DNA of 64,000 bases from Girardinichthys multiradiatus (lineage: Eukaryota; Chordata; Actinopteri; Cyprinodontiformes; Goodeidae): NCBI RefSeq assembly GCF_021462225.1, contig NC_061806.1:5576734-5640733 (forward strand), given 5' to 3'. Under the pieces are notes generated by a model. That model had not been told where the DNA came from. It did no database searches and saw nothing but the letters and a program-made list of their open reading frames with translations. Shown in pieces: positions 45,967-56,500 of the stretch; within the stretch, counting starts at the first letter, position 1; each line of letters begins with the position of its first letter. A program made the translations under genes and the position numbers.

Positions 45967-48113
45967 TGTTGGTACCCAGCCATGCGTTACAACATAAAAC
46001 ATACCTCTTCCATGCAGGTCCCCAGCAGAACTAGAAGGAGAGACACACAGCCCGCTACATGTCTGTAGGGTGTAACATGTTATGTCTGTTTGTCTCTTTG
46101 CTGGCAAACAGACACTTAACTCTTCAAACTGGATCGAAGAGTGTCATAAAATCACGCAATCATGTGCACTAAGTTAAGTAGGAATAATTTGCTGTTTGTG
46201 TATCCACTATTCATTCATGAACTAGGGTAATTAGGGTACAAGTGGGCTTGACTTTTCTTTCTGAGTTCTACAGAATCAAATTGTGTTCCAGAGAGTTCCC
46301 AGCAGAGACCCTGTCTCTACAATGCCGAGTGGAGCGATTTTCCCAGTCTCAAGGAAGAACAAAGGTACCGCAACACAGCACGCCACTCTGTTCGGCCAGG
46401 CGGGCAGAATGAGTCGTCCTTTTCCACAACTATGGAGGTTAGCTGCAAGCTAACTCTTTCTTGACCGTGGATGCTTTCCTCAACTTCGTTGCCCAGGACA
46501 ACTTTTCCTCAGCACGGTTCACGTAAGAAGTAGTGTTTGGGCAAAGAAGTTTAGTTTAGAGTTAAATAATCTAAATAATGTTTGTTTAATGTTAATTTGT
46601 TTTTGTTTATGTTGAGAAACTCAGCTACAGTAAGTGATAGCAGACTAGCACTCAACTAAGGATGTGTTCTGTGTTTTTTTTTATTTTTTAAGTTAAGACA
46701 AACTTTCTTTTAATGGTGATTTTAAACACAGCCCAAACATAACGCGGCGTCCATGCTTATGCATTTCAACTCTTTTATTAGTGGTATTATAAAGGTATGT
46801 GTTTGTTAGGGTTTGAAAACGTTTGTATTGTTTATCACTCATGTCTGCTCTAAGTGCCTTTCCCTCCTACATGCCACAGAAAGGGACATGGGGAGAGGAG
46901 TGAGTTATGCTTTTATCAGCAGCATCTAGGGGCTGTTCGTACCAGGTCCCCTCGCTCCCTCTTTGTTTAAAATCAAGACACATGAACCCTTACCTTTCTG
47001 ACCCCACACACACACACACACACCCTGAATGTTTGTGGAACTGTGTGTGAACCAGCACGTATAAATAAAGAGAGAGGGGTGCCAACACCTTGTAGTCTGC
47101 ACTGCAGAGTGTGAGCTACCCTTGCTGCAAGTAAAACTGACTCGTAACTGTATCGTTCTTGCCTCTGAGTTGACTAATTAATACCTAACAGTGTTTGATT
47201 CCGGTAACCAACTATAAGCTTATTTTGTTAGCTCCAACCACTAACGGCTAAGAACACATGCTTGCCCCCTTTATAAGTCAGCTGAAGATCATTTACCCAG
47301 AAAGGTTGTTAGTTTCGAATCTAGGAAGTAATATTTCCCTAAATATTATTTTACTAAACGCGATAACTAATTAAACATCATTAATCCCCATTTATTTATT
47401 CTTATCCAAAATAATATTTCTTTAAATATGTCCTTAATATTTCTTTAAATATTATTTTAATAAATAAAGGCAGCCAATTAAACACTGTTGAGAATTAGTC
47501 ATCCAGAAGGTTGGTTTTATTCAGCAGATCATTTTTTAAAATGATGTTTTGTCAAAATAACGTTTTATCTGATCTTGCATTGTGAATTGTTGTTTGAAGG
47601 AATACCAATTATTGCCTAAGTTAGTTCCAAGACTAACTTAACTTCATTTCCAGACTCTTCAAGATAATCTTTGGTTCTCAAACATTAATAACATTGCATA
47701 TCAATATTACATCACTCTTTCTGTCATGGTTTTCAACTGTCTTTGATTCACTTGTTTATATTGTACATAGCCCATTAGCCTTCCTTTCCTTATTCTTTCA
47801 TTGTGCTTGGTAGTGTAGTTGAGTTGTTTTAGCATAGTAAAGAGTTTGTTGATTGAAATATGTTTGATTTGAGTTGATTTATTTTTGTTAATAAATTCTT
47901 GTATTTTAAGAAATTGTGTGAATTCATTCGATGTGTGCAGAGTTTTACTGTTCAAAATGCCAGAGCTTGGCTCATCCCTTTCAATTTTGTCCTAATACCA
48001 CCACCTTATTGGGCTGGTATTCACAGGACCACCCTTAACAGACCGAAATATTATTTAATAAAATATTAAAGTATTAATATTAAATATTAAATAATATATT
48101 CATAATCACAACA
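45967..48113 (+). mobile_element. 1.76-kb LTR-like family, copy 2
   Basis: Starts TGTTGGTACCC and ends CATAATCACAACA, flanked by gttt on both sides (45963-45966 and 48114-48117), a 4-bp target duplication. It contains the shared family text (ctttgctggcaaacagacac, gccagagcttggctcatccc, ccgaaatattatttaataaa). A different 387-bp LTR (46804-47190) is nested inside. No coding frame. It lies in the gag region of the Gypsy element. Confidence 0.7.
46804..47190 (+). mobile_element. Solo LTR, 387 bp, nested
   Basis: Begins TGTTAGG and ends CCTAACA, a perfect 7-bp inverted end pair, and is flanked by gtgtt on both sides (46799-46803 and 47191-47195). It has a TATA-like gtataaataaagagag near 47060, and the sequence after it, tgccaacaccttgtagtctg, fits a transcription start and R region. 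A CA run is at about 46999-47023. It interrupts LTR-like copy 2, where copy 3 has no such insertion. Confidence 0.85.
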
Positions 48114-48185
48114 GTTTCATTGGATGCCTGGAGGACGGTAGTCAAATATTCTACATCATTTGATTGCTCCGAGGACAAGCTTTAA

Positions 48186-48369
48186 GGTTCTTAGGTTACC
48201 CCGGCTCCAGTCGCACCATTGCCTTTATCTGCCATTATTTCTGGTGGCCAACTCCAAATAAGTATGTGGTAGAGTAAGTGGCTGCCTTTTTCACATTTGC
48301 TTGCAATAAAAGCTCATATAAACCTCCTGCCAGTCAGTTGACCTTGGTCTCACATCGCTCTGGACTGTG
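48186..48369 (+). pseudogene. Ty3/Gypsy integrase, HHCC-region remnant
   Basis: One frame reads YPGSSRTIAFICHYFWWPTP then NKYVVE, a stop, and later CNKSSYKPPA, the zinc-binding region of Gypsy integrases. A frame shift then gives PWSHIALDCV, the start of the catalytic core. The core itself is missing, replaced by the 0.8-kb LTR-like unit at 48370. Confidence 0.8.
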
Positions 48370-49168
48370 TGTTGGGATTATGATTATTGATTAATTAATA
48401 TTTATCAAGAATTATAATTAAAAATCATAATTTGAGAAAACCAGATGTCACGAAACCAGAGATGTCCTCTGGTGTTGTAATTGTGGCCCAAAGCCCTTGA
48501 TAATTACAATTATTAAATTCTCAGTAATAGTTGATAACTAGTCTGGATTTTCCCTTCTTGTGAGTCAACTTCTACCCACTTTGATAAGAAAATTCCACAA
48601 CACTATTACTAGATGTCACTGTTTAATCAACCGTTTCTGCTGAAAAGTGGGGAACTTTAACCTTATTTTGCACAAAATAACACAAACGCCTTCCCTTCTA
48701 TGTGAATATTTATTAAATCAACAGCCCTGATACAGCTCGCTCTTCCGATTCAATAATCTTCACCTAATCAAACAGGCAACGTTCTACAAAAAAGGGTAAA
48801 ATATCTAACTAAACAAAATAAAACAGCATTGAGTATGTATAAGATCAAACCAGCAGTTATGGCAGTTATGGCAAAATACAAAAGAAATATGGTTGAAAGA
48901 AGCTCTGGGAGGCCACTCCCAAAGTGTAGCTTAGTTACTGTAAGTCATAAAACATCCTCCACCGCTGGAGGTCTGCGCACACAAAGAGTTGTAAAACCTT
49001 TGGCGGCAACTGATAAACATGAAGTTGAAGACAAAGAAAATGGTTGATTTTCACCATGAAGTTATTATAGCAGTTCAATTTTACAGCGCACCAGCTCTCA
49101 GGGGTTCACACAGTAAAAACAACTTGAGAAGCTCAAACCAAAACAGCCCTCCAACATTCATCCCAACA
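48370..49168. mobile_element. LTR-like unit, about 799 bp
   Basis: Begins TGTTGGGAT and ends ATCCCAACA, a perfect 9-bp inverted end pair with TG...CA termini. No coding frame. Flanks are gtg and aaa, with no matching target duplication, consistent with a deletion of the integrase core at the insertion point. Its relation to the other LTR families is not visible. Confidence 0.5.
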
Positions 49169-49174
49169 AAATAA

Positions 49175-49410
49175 GAAGTACGCTGACAAGAGGAGAATCT
49201 CGGCTGCTTCTTATTCCCCTGGATAGGCTGAAGTTTGGCTGTCTTCTAAGAACTTTCTTCTGAAGGCATACTCCAGGAAACTGGTCCCCACGTTCCTCAG
49301 CCCATTCAAAATTGAATCCATCATCAGTCCTACCTATGTCCTAACTACCTTCTCACCTCCGTCTTCACCCCATTTCACATTTCCCAAATCAAGCCAATCC
49401 AGACCAGCTC
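49175..49410 (+). pseudogene. Ty3/Gypsy integrase C-terminal remnant
   Basis: Frame text KYADKRRISAASYSPG, then VWLSSKNFLL and SRKLVPTFLSPFKIESIISP resembles the post-core part of Gypsy integrases (the VWLS..., KL.P.F.GPF... stretch). Indels separate the pieces. It leads into the right LTR. Confidence 0.7.
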
Positions 49411-49423
49411 TTTATGGTGCGAC

Positions 49424-50393
49424 AGGCAGGTGCAGCCACAAAGCTGAAGACCATCTGGGCTAATCAAGAGGAGCTTCTTAAGCAGCAGGAACCCTGAAGG
49501 AGGCATCAGATTGTTAACTCACCTCAGTGGTAATAAGACCAGCAGACTATGCCCTGTCTCTCGTTCTCTTTGACCTTGTTTCTTACTCACATTTGCTCTC
49601 CCCTCTGTAGAGTGGAAAGAGACTCTGAAGACCTAGACCTGGTTTCTTTCTGTCCATGTTGGGAGCTTGAGTTTGCATTTGGCTGAAGGCACTTCACTGT
49701 GCTTCCCCAATCAAGAGTCTCCTTCAGCTGGAGGCGACTGTGGCTCAGTAGGAAGAGTAGTCGTCTTGCAATTGGAAGATTGTGGGTTCAATTCCAGCTT
49801 CCTCCTGCTGTATGTCAATGTGCCCCTGGGTAAGGAACTTAACCTCAAGTTGCCTACCAATCTGCATATCGGTGTATGAATGTGTGAGCGTTAGTGAGTG
49901 CGATTGGGTGAATGTGGCTCTAGTGTAAAGCGCTTTGAGCGGTCTGTATGACTGGAAAGGCGCTATATAAATTCAGTCCATTTACCATTTAGCTTCAATG
50001 AACTTGCACACCTAAAGAACGCATGAACCTTTCCTCTGGATCACCTGCCTGCAAGACACCTGCCCATCCAACTTCACACAAACCGCCTGGAAGAAAACCC
50101 AAAGAACAACCACCACCTCACCTTTTAAAGTCAGTGTCCATGGGATTACTTACCTTCCCCTGGAAACTCCACTTCTTCCTAAAAGTAAGACTTGTCCTCA
50201 AACATTTGCAGTTGCACGTTACCTCCAACCGCGAGTACTCACTTACCTGTCTTCCTCAGTGCACCGACCAGCAGAACCCGGTTTCCCTGACGACCCCATT
50301 ACATTTTCCTGTTTATTAATAAACTAGTTTAATTTGAACTCTGCCTCTGTAATTGTTGCTTGCACTGAAGTCACCTGGTTTGCTATTAAGACA
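49424..50393 (+). repeat. Ty3/Gypsy 3' LTR with SINE inserted
   Basis: Homologous to 45021-45664 throughout; after removal of the SINE (49730-49990) it is about 0.7 kb. It contains gtttattaataaactagttt (polyadenylation-type signal) and ends gctattaagaca. It is longer than the left LTR because the left one lacks about 60 bp around 49555-49625. Confidence 0.7.
49730..49990 (+). mobile_element. tRNA-derived SINE, copy 2
   Basis: Starts gaggcgactgtggctcagta, with box A-like tggctcagtagg (49741-49752) and box B-like gggttcaattcc (49784-49795). The body contains tgtgcccctgggtaaggaac and gcgctatataaattcagtcc. Inserted in the right Gypsy LTR, with agct on both sides as a possible short target duplication. 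Confidence 0.85.
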
Positions 50394-50454
50394 CTGAGTG
50401 CATCAATAAACGGGTTAAAACATCAGATTATCTGACAGGGGCTTGTTCAGCCCT

Positions 50455-50632
50455 AAAATATTAAAATTCATTAATTTTAGTCTGTAGTTGAACTTTGTGT
50501 TTTACTGTTCTTTATTATGCCACCGCAATGTAGTTTTTATGTTTTTTAACAGAAAATTACCTTTTTTCATCATGTGAAGCACTGAATTGTGTTGTTGCTG
50601 AAATGTGCTATATAAATAAACTTGCCTTGCCT
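50455..50632 (+). mobile_element. Maui/L2-type LINE 3' tail
   Basis: The text gtgaagcactgaattgtgtt and gaaatgtgctatataaataa followed by acttgccttgcc matches the familiar 3' end of Maui-type L2 elements, whose tail is a (ttgcc) repeat. No coding part. Confidence 0.6.
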
Positions 50633-52200
50633 ATAAATGTGTTAACTACACAAGAATAATCTTTTCATTAACAATATAAAGTGAATTTCCTTCTGAATTT
50701 GCAAGAATGTCTAAAAATAAATAGACACATAGAAAGATGTCCTGAAAACCACATTTATATGAAAGACAGAGACCACAAGTAATTTAAAAACCTGTTTCAA
50801 ATCATGTAGCACAGAACACTGCATCTCATCAATCTTATTACATTACTGCTAATCAAAGGTTATTTAGTTAATTGGGTGAGCTGGTCAAGACAAATCACAA
50901 TATAATTAGTTTTTTTTTCTGTGGTACAGCAAGCATTAATACATTCCTAAAAGTACAAGGTGTTACTAGTACATTCAGTCATGAAAGCATGTTGTTCATG
51001 TGTTATGATATAGTAAATTTTAATAAACCTGGGTCATGAAGCATTCTAGTACATGAAAACCGATCAACCGGGTATTCAGTACCAACATTTCCTACCAGTT
51101 TTATAGACACGTTCAGGCACACCTCTAAATATATCATTTTAAAAAGAGTTTTTGAATGGATATACAATCATTGTAAAATGAAAGTACACCCCCTTTAGAT
51201 TCAACCATTTTATAAACTGAAGAGGAGAGTAAAATCTACTGCAAGAGCTTTTTCTTCAGGTTTGTGTTTGTTACTACTACTCAGTACATGTAAATTTGGC
51301 CAAGTAGACAGTGAATATACTCTTCAGGTACCTAATTGACTGTTGAGAGTTGGTATTTCCACAGTGAGACTTACAGATTGGATTGTCAACATTAAGTTGT
51401 AACACCCCCTAAATTGGCTGATTCAGACTATGTTAGTTATTTGATGCTGCTTAGGGTTTGATTTTTCTCTACTTTTGCTCAAATATTGGCCAAAACCGTA
51501 ATAAGTAATAATTCTGATGTGTCAATTCACTATATTAGCATAATGGTATTGCAAACTATACAGGAAAAACACACACAAACACACACACACACACACACAA
51601 AGAAAATTCTCAGCCAAAATCCAAAGCAGAGTTAGCGAAGTCTCCAACAGGACAATTTAATAGTTCACTATTTTCTTACTCTTCAAAAGTTTCCATATAA
51701 TATACCAGTAATTGCATAATTCTTATGCAGGAAACGTTTTAAGGTAGATAAATGCAAAGCAGTGCCAATGCAGGTCATCCACAAAGCCACAAAGATCAGA
51801 TGGCATATTGCAGATATTCTTCCTCTCCAAATTGATTGTTACATTAGCCTTTTTTGATTAGCAGGGGCAGAATTCCAGCTGTTAAAAATGTGGAAAGCGC
51901 TAGAAGTAACAGAAATTACCACTCGAGCTCCGAAAAAACCTAAGAGATGTCCGGATGAGGCTACAGTCTACAAATGGTTGATATTAGGATTCACAAACTT
52001 TTACAAAACAGGAACTCTATATGGTTTTTGTTTCTTTAATCAACACATAGATGACCAGAAATGGTCCTAAAATGAAATGCACAGTTCTTCCTAAATGCTT
52101 AATAATTGCATCGTAACCATGGCATCAAAGGAAACTCCAGCCTTTTAAATCTCTCCAAACTTGCTTTGGCTGGAGCCTTTCCCAGCAGAGATTATGCAAG
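50633..52200. other. Intron DNA, nothing recognised except a CA run
   Basis: AT-rich intron sequence. A CA microsatellite lies at about 51569-51600. No gene or repeat family recognised. Confidence 0.5.
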
Positions 52201-52209
52201 TTAAGGGTT

Positions 52210-52400
52210 TATCCTTCACAGTTTTTCAGTCTATCACAGGGCAACACAGAAACACACCATATATGCACTTACCAAGTGACCCATCATGAATGTATGTAGG
52301 CTGTGGGAGGAAGGTATAGAAACCCAGAGAGTATCACAATGTGCAGGGAGAACATGTTTAGTCCACAAAAGATATGCCCCAGCCAAGATCTGAATTTAGG
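52210..52400 (+). repeat. Degenerate short dispersed repeat
   Basis: Phrases tatcacagggcaacacagaa, gtaggctgtgggaggaaggt and gtgcagggagaacatgttta resemble the downstream part of the widespread repeat seen at 28045-28182. Degenerate, with no frame. Confidence 0.5.
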
Positions 52401-52712
52401 ACCATCTATTCTGTGGGAAAAATGCCAACCGTTGATACATAAACACACAGACAGTCAGAAACAGATGGTGCAATCCCGGACATGCTCCTATGTCCCTTAG
52501 GTTCAAGTTGTCTGTATTATTTGTCGCTGTTTGTTGGTAGCTGGTGATGACATTGCATGTGATGTCATGAGCCATGAGGAGATGATAACTTACAGCTGGA
52601 ATATCTGTTTTAACCTTTGATTTAATTCAAACAAGACAAAATTATTTGGCAAGAGAAACTAAACAGGACCTAAAAAGCTGGACTTGACAGATGGACATGT
52701 TTAAAGAAACAC

Positions 52713-52737
52713 AGCCGAGAGACATAGTCCCTCCAGC
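52713..52737. other. 25-bp exact match to Rex3
   Basis: A 25-bp string beginning agccgagagacatagtccct is identical to 26651-26675 inside the Rex3 copy at 26.6 kb, with no similarity on either side. It lies 42 bp from the donor site of the large thsd7a exon. It may be a relic or filler DNA. Confidence 0.5.
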
Positions 52738-52778
52738 AGCATGGTGTACATAAATAAATATATTACAATTATCTTTAC

Positions 52779-53964
52779 CTCAGAGCTTCAATGTTCCCAC
52801 TCTTATGCACACAGGTCACTTCCCTGGTCTGGTAGCCAACTTGCAGATCCCAGAATTTTCCTCCTGGGCGGTTCTGGCGGTTCTTGTTCCTCTTCTTTTT
52901 AATTAGCTCTCTTGTCTCAGGGTCTTTTGCCTTCCCCCTCTCTCTTAATCTTTCTTTGACTTTCTGTCTCATTTTCTCTTTTTTTGCCTTGTTTTTTACC
53001 TTCTTCTGTCGTTTGGGTCGATCTGCCTGTCTGAATGCTTTGCCTTGTCTTCTGTTTGCTCTGATCAATTTTCTGTTTCCCAAGGAGGGTTTGTTACCAT
53101 TTCTGGGCACTTTCTCCTCACCTGTGGCCTTTGTGTCTTTTTCTTGATACTGTTTTTCATCATCTCTCATCTTTTTTTTTTTGCGCATGGACTGTTTGCT
53201 GTCCTCTCTGGCCTGTTTGTCACCTCCTTTGGCTGGTGTTTCACTGTCTCTTGACTGTTTGTTGCTGTCTTTAGTAGGTTTATCACTTTCCCTGGACCTT
53301 TTGTTGCTTTCTGTGGGTGGTTTTTCAGCTTGTCTGACTTGCCTTGGCAATGGTAAAGAACAGGAGCCCCAAGGTCCAACTCTGAGGCTGTAAAGGTTTT
53401 CCTCTCCATCACAAAGGCCAGGCTGGCACGTCTGAAATTCAGTCAAATTCGGACAGGCAGACCCACCAAACAGTGGTGGTGCTAGAACAAAGCGTATCCG
53501 ATTCCGTAAGCCAATCCTACATGTTTTAGAACACGAAGTCCATGGACTGAACTCAGACACCACACAGTCTCGAGGACAAGGTATGAGACAGGCTTGTTCT
53601 TGTCTTGGTTTAGGTTCAAAGTATTCACAAATTGCGTCCTCTGCAGGCTCGCCATCGGCTTTCTGAACACAGCCCACTTCACGTGTCTGTATGCCCTCCT
53701 CTCCACGTATGCACACTGTTGGCTGCTGCACCCCAGCACTGCGCATCATTACTGGGACACACTGGTTCCAAGCACCCAGTTGCCATTCATACAGATCTTT
53801 GTGCCAGTCACACACTCTGAAGCAGCTCTGCTGGTTGTCTGGCCGCTCTGTCTGATCACAGTTTGTATGGAGGGTGGTCCAGCCTTCAGAGTGGGCACAC
53901 CATACTGCTCTGCTCTGGCTGCCTCCAGGTCCACACTCACTTCCCATACACCGACCCCATGGAC
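52779..53964 (-). CDS. thsd7a: thsd7a large exon (first TSRs)
   Basis: A 1186-nt exon with acceptor cttccttttatacag and donor GTAAAG. It opens after the first base of a glycine codon and ends on two bases of the next codon. Residues 1-52 are TSR-like (GPWGRCMGSECGPGGSQSRA), about 58-130 a second (EWQLGAWNQC), 133-185 a third (SEFSPWTSCSKTC, FGGSACPNLTEFQTC) and 190-396 a fourth, beginning LRVGPWGSC and ending GYQTREVTCVHK. Cysteine spacing and the FEPKP.QEQACLIPC segment match THSD7A. The fourth repeat is split by a basic insertion at residues 214-346; a short basic segment exists here in the human protein, from memory, but is much shorter. It would be extracellular. Confidence 0.95.
52928..53326 (-). 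other. thsd7a: Basic low-complexity insertion inside a thsd7a TSR
   Basis: 133 codons rich in K, R, E, D, S and Q lie between RQVRQA and KDPETRELIKKKRNKNRQ in the fourth repeat. It stays open and in frame inside a coding exon with normal splice sites. It includes a 42-residue tandem array (53195-53320) and a second strongly basic part (RPKRQKKVKNKAKKEKMRQK). Dibasic sites could be cleaved by proprotein convertases, and clustered basic residues could bind heparan sulfate; both are inferences. Confidence 0.85.
53195..53320 (-). repeat. thsd7a: Three 14-codon tandem repeats in thsd7a
   Basis: Units PPTESNKRSRESDK, PTKDSNKQSRDSET and PAKGGDKQAREDSK follow each other without gaps (126 bp, 42-bp period). 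They share P, K, the SR/AR-x-S/D core and acidic positions. They lie inside the basic insertion. Confidence 0.85.
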
Positions 53965-54204
53965 CTGTATAAAAGGAAGACAACAAGAGTCAGCGATATG
54001 TTGGAGAAATGGTCATAACTTTTGCAGAGGAAGGAAAAGCGAGGCTTTATTTATTTTATGAGGGTTGTTTTCAGACATGAATAGAAAGCTCATTTTAATT
54101 CCTCATCTTTGGTTCAAAGACAATGCCCCACAGAGATCAGACCCTATACAAACAGTCAACAGGATGCACCACATATCTTTTTACAAACTTTAGATAACAT
54201 CAGT
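53965..54204. other. Intron upstream of the large thsd7a exon
   Basis: A short stretch of upstream intron before the Rex3 element. No other exon of the gene is seen to the right edge; the signal-peptide exon is probably outside the window. Confidence 0.5.
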
Positions 54205-56500
54205 GTACATCAGTGCACTTGGCACCAGGACACCCTAGGCAGGAGGTCAATGATCGACATTGTTGTCGTGTCTTCAGACCTTTGGCCGCATGTTTTGGAC
54301 ACTCAGGTGAAAACAGGCTGAGCTGTCCCCTGATCACCACCTGGTGGTGAGTTGGATCCGCTGGAAGAGGAGAAAACCAGACAAACTTGGCAGGACCAAG
54401 CATATAGTGAGGGTATGCTGGGAACGTCTGCCGGAGCCCTCGGCCAGAGATGTATTCAACTCTCACCTCCGGGAGAGCTTTGACCAGATTTCGGGGGAGG
54501 TTGGAGAAATAGAGTCAGAGTGGACTATGTTCTCCGTGTCTATTGTCGCTGCTGCCACCCGTAGCTGTGGCCATAAGGTCTGCGGTGCCTGTCGAGGCGG
54601 CAGTCCTTGAACCCGGGGGTGGGCACTGGCAGTAAAGGATGCTGTCAAGCTGAAGAAGGAGTCCTATCAGCAGTGGTTGGCTTGTAGGACTCCTGAGGCG
54701 GCTGATGGGTACCATGAGGCCAAGCGTGCCGGAGCCCAGGCTGTGGCAGTGGCAAATACACGAGCCTGAGAGTAGTTCAGTGAGGCCATGGAAAAGGACT
54801 ACCAGTTGGCCTCTAAGCAATTCTGGCAAACCATCCGGCACCTCAGGAGGGTGAAGCAGTGCTTCGCCAACAGTGTTTACAGTGGGGGTGGGGAGCTGCT
54901 GACCTTGACTGGGGACATTATTGGGCGGTGGAAGAAGTACTTCAAGGATCTCCTCAATCCTGCCGTCACGCATTCCCTGGTGGAGGCTGGGAACTTGTGG
55001 TAGGGACTCTTTCACCACCCAGCCTGAAGTCACCAAGGTGGTTAAAAAGCTCCACGGTGGCAGGTTGTCAGGGGTGGATGAGATCCTCCATGAGCGGAGT
55101 ACCTGAAGTCTGAGGATGTTTTGGGGCTGTTAGGGTTGACATGCCCTTCAACATTGCGTGGCGGTTGGGGACAGTGCCTCTGGACTGGCAGACTAGGGTG
55201 GTGGTCCCCCTCTATAAGAAGGGTGACCGGAGGGTGTGTTCCAACTACAGGGGGATCACATTCCTCAGCCTCCCTGGTAAGACCTATGCCAGGGTACTGG
55301 AGAGGAGAGTTCGGCCGATAGGAAAACCTCAGCTTCAGGAGGAGCAGTGTGGTTTTCATCCTGGCTGTGGAACACTGGACCAGCTCTACACCCTCTGCAG
55401 GGTACTTAAGGGTTCACATGGGTGTTTGCCCAACCGGTCCACATGTGTTTTGTAGATCTGGAAAAGGCATTCAGCTGTGTCCTTCATGGTGCCCTGTAGG
55501 GGGTGCTCCAGGAGTACGGAGTCGGTTGCCCTTTATTAGGGGCCATCCGGTGGAGCAGGAGTTTGGACCGCATTGCAAGTCGGACCTGTTCCTGGTGCAT
55601 GTTGGACTCCGGCGGGCTGGCCTTTGTCACCAGCTCTGTTCATAACTTTTATGGACAGGATATCTGCTGGAGGGGGTCTTGGTTGGGGACCAGTGGATTT
55701 CGTATCTTTTATTTGCAGATGATGTGGTCCTGCTGGCCCCCACTAGCCAAAACTTACACCATGCACGGGGAGAGGGGGGGGTGTCGATGCCGAGAGTGAA
55801 GCGGCTGGGATGAAGATCAACTCCTCCAAGTCCAAGTTCATGGTTCTCGACTGGAAAAGGGTGGCCTGCCCACTTCAGGTTGGAGGGGAGTTTCTGGGTC
55901 AAGTGGAGGAGTTAAAGTATCTTGGGGTCTTGTTCACGAGTGAGGGGAGAATGGACAGATGGATCGGTGCGGCAGTAATGGGGACGCTGTGCCACCCCGT
56001 TGAGGTGAAGAGAGAGCCGAGCTGAAAAGCGAAGCTCTCAATTTACCGGTTGGTCTACGTTCCTACCCTCACCTATGGCCATGAACTTTGGGTCATGAGC
56101 GAAAGAACGAGATCCCAGATACAAGCGGCTGAAGTGAGCTTCCTCCTTAGGGCTCCCTTAGAGATAGGGTGAGAAGCTCGGCCATCTGGGAGGAGCTCGG
56201 AGTAGAGCTGCTGCTCCTTCACATTGAGAGGAGCCAGCTGAGGTGATCTATACCAGATGCCTCCTGGACGCCCCTACCTCAGGGGATGTTCCAAGTATGT
56301 CCCACCGGGTGGAGGCCCAGGGGACAGCCCAGGACCTGCTGGAGGGACTGTGTCTCCTAGCTGGCCTTGGAACGCCTTTGGCTCCCTCCGAAGGAAGAGC
56401 TGGAGGAGGTGTCTGGGTCGACACCTCCTGGGTGTCTCTAGTGAATCTGCTGCCCCTGCAACCCAGACCCGGATAAAGTGGAAGACGACAAGTACAAGTA
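54205..56500 (+). mobile_element. Rex3 (RTE-type) LINE, long but degenerate
   Basis: Starts in the endonuclease ([20 protein letters not shown]), continues through the linker (KDAVKLKKESYQQWLACRTP, GGGELLTLTGDIIGRWKKYF) and RT (LEWQT-like region with VVVPLYKKGDRRVCSNYRGI, KTYARVLERRV, EEQCGFHPGCGTLDQLYTL, KYLGVLFTSEGRMD), and ends with GHELWVMSERTRSQIQ and a tail gtggaagacgacaagtacaa. The site tggcagactagggtggtggt equals the remembered Rex3 reverse primer site. There are about ten stops or frameshifts. The 5' half of the endonuclease is missing. Confidence 0.85.

Larger units (their letters stand above)
45004..50393 (+). mobile_element. Ty3/Gypsy element, decayed, with nested insertions
   Basis: Two homologous LTR regions (45021-45664 and 49424-50393) bracket gag (45682-45966), integrase zinc-finger (about 48186-48369) and integrase C-terminal (49175-49410) remnants in the right order and the same strand. 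Protease, RT and RNase H are missing. Three insertions inside are recognisable: an LTR-like unit in gag, a 0.8-kb LTR-like unit in integrase and a SINE in the right LTR. Exact outer ends and target duplication could not be fixed. Confidence 0.7.
3203..53964 (-). other. thsd7a: thsd7a gene, internal part (five exons)
   Basis: Five exons on the minus strand form one gene segment. Exon lengths are 1186, 249, 182, 156 and 204 nt. Junction phases agree throughout: the first exon ends after two bases of a codon and the next supplies one, then 2+1, 1+2 and 1+2. The deduced protein has consecutive thrombospondin type-1 repeats (TSR) that match remembered THSD7A in order and motif. The introns inside the window are about 16.0, 6.3, 8.4 and 18.1 kb and hold most of the mobile DNA. 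THSD7A is a secreted or membrane-anchored endothelial glycoprotein linked to cell migration and vessel patterning, and is a podocyte antigen in humans. Teleosts may keep two copies; I cannot say which one this is. Confidence 0.85.

Noticed and set aside
49741..49795. Possible tRNA gene
   Set aside because: Box A and box B are present, but the unit is repeated three times with a SINE body and does not fold as a full tRNA by eye.
53594..54061. 155-codon plus-strand open frame opposite thsd7a
   Set aside because: Antisense of the large thsd7a exon; the plus translation has no TSR or other motif.
54515..55036. 173-codon minus-strand open frame
   Set aside because: It is the antisense shadow of the Rex3 linker and RT.
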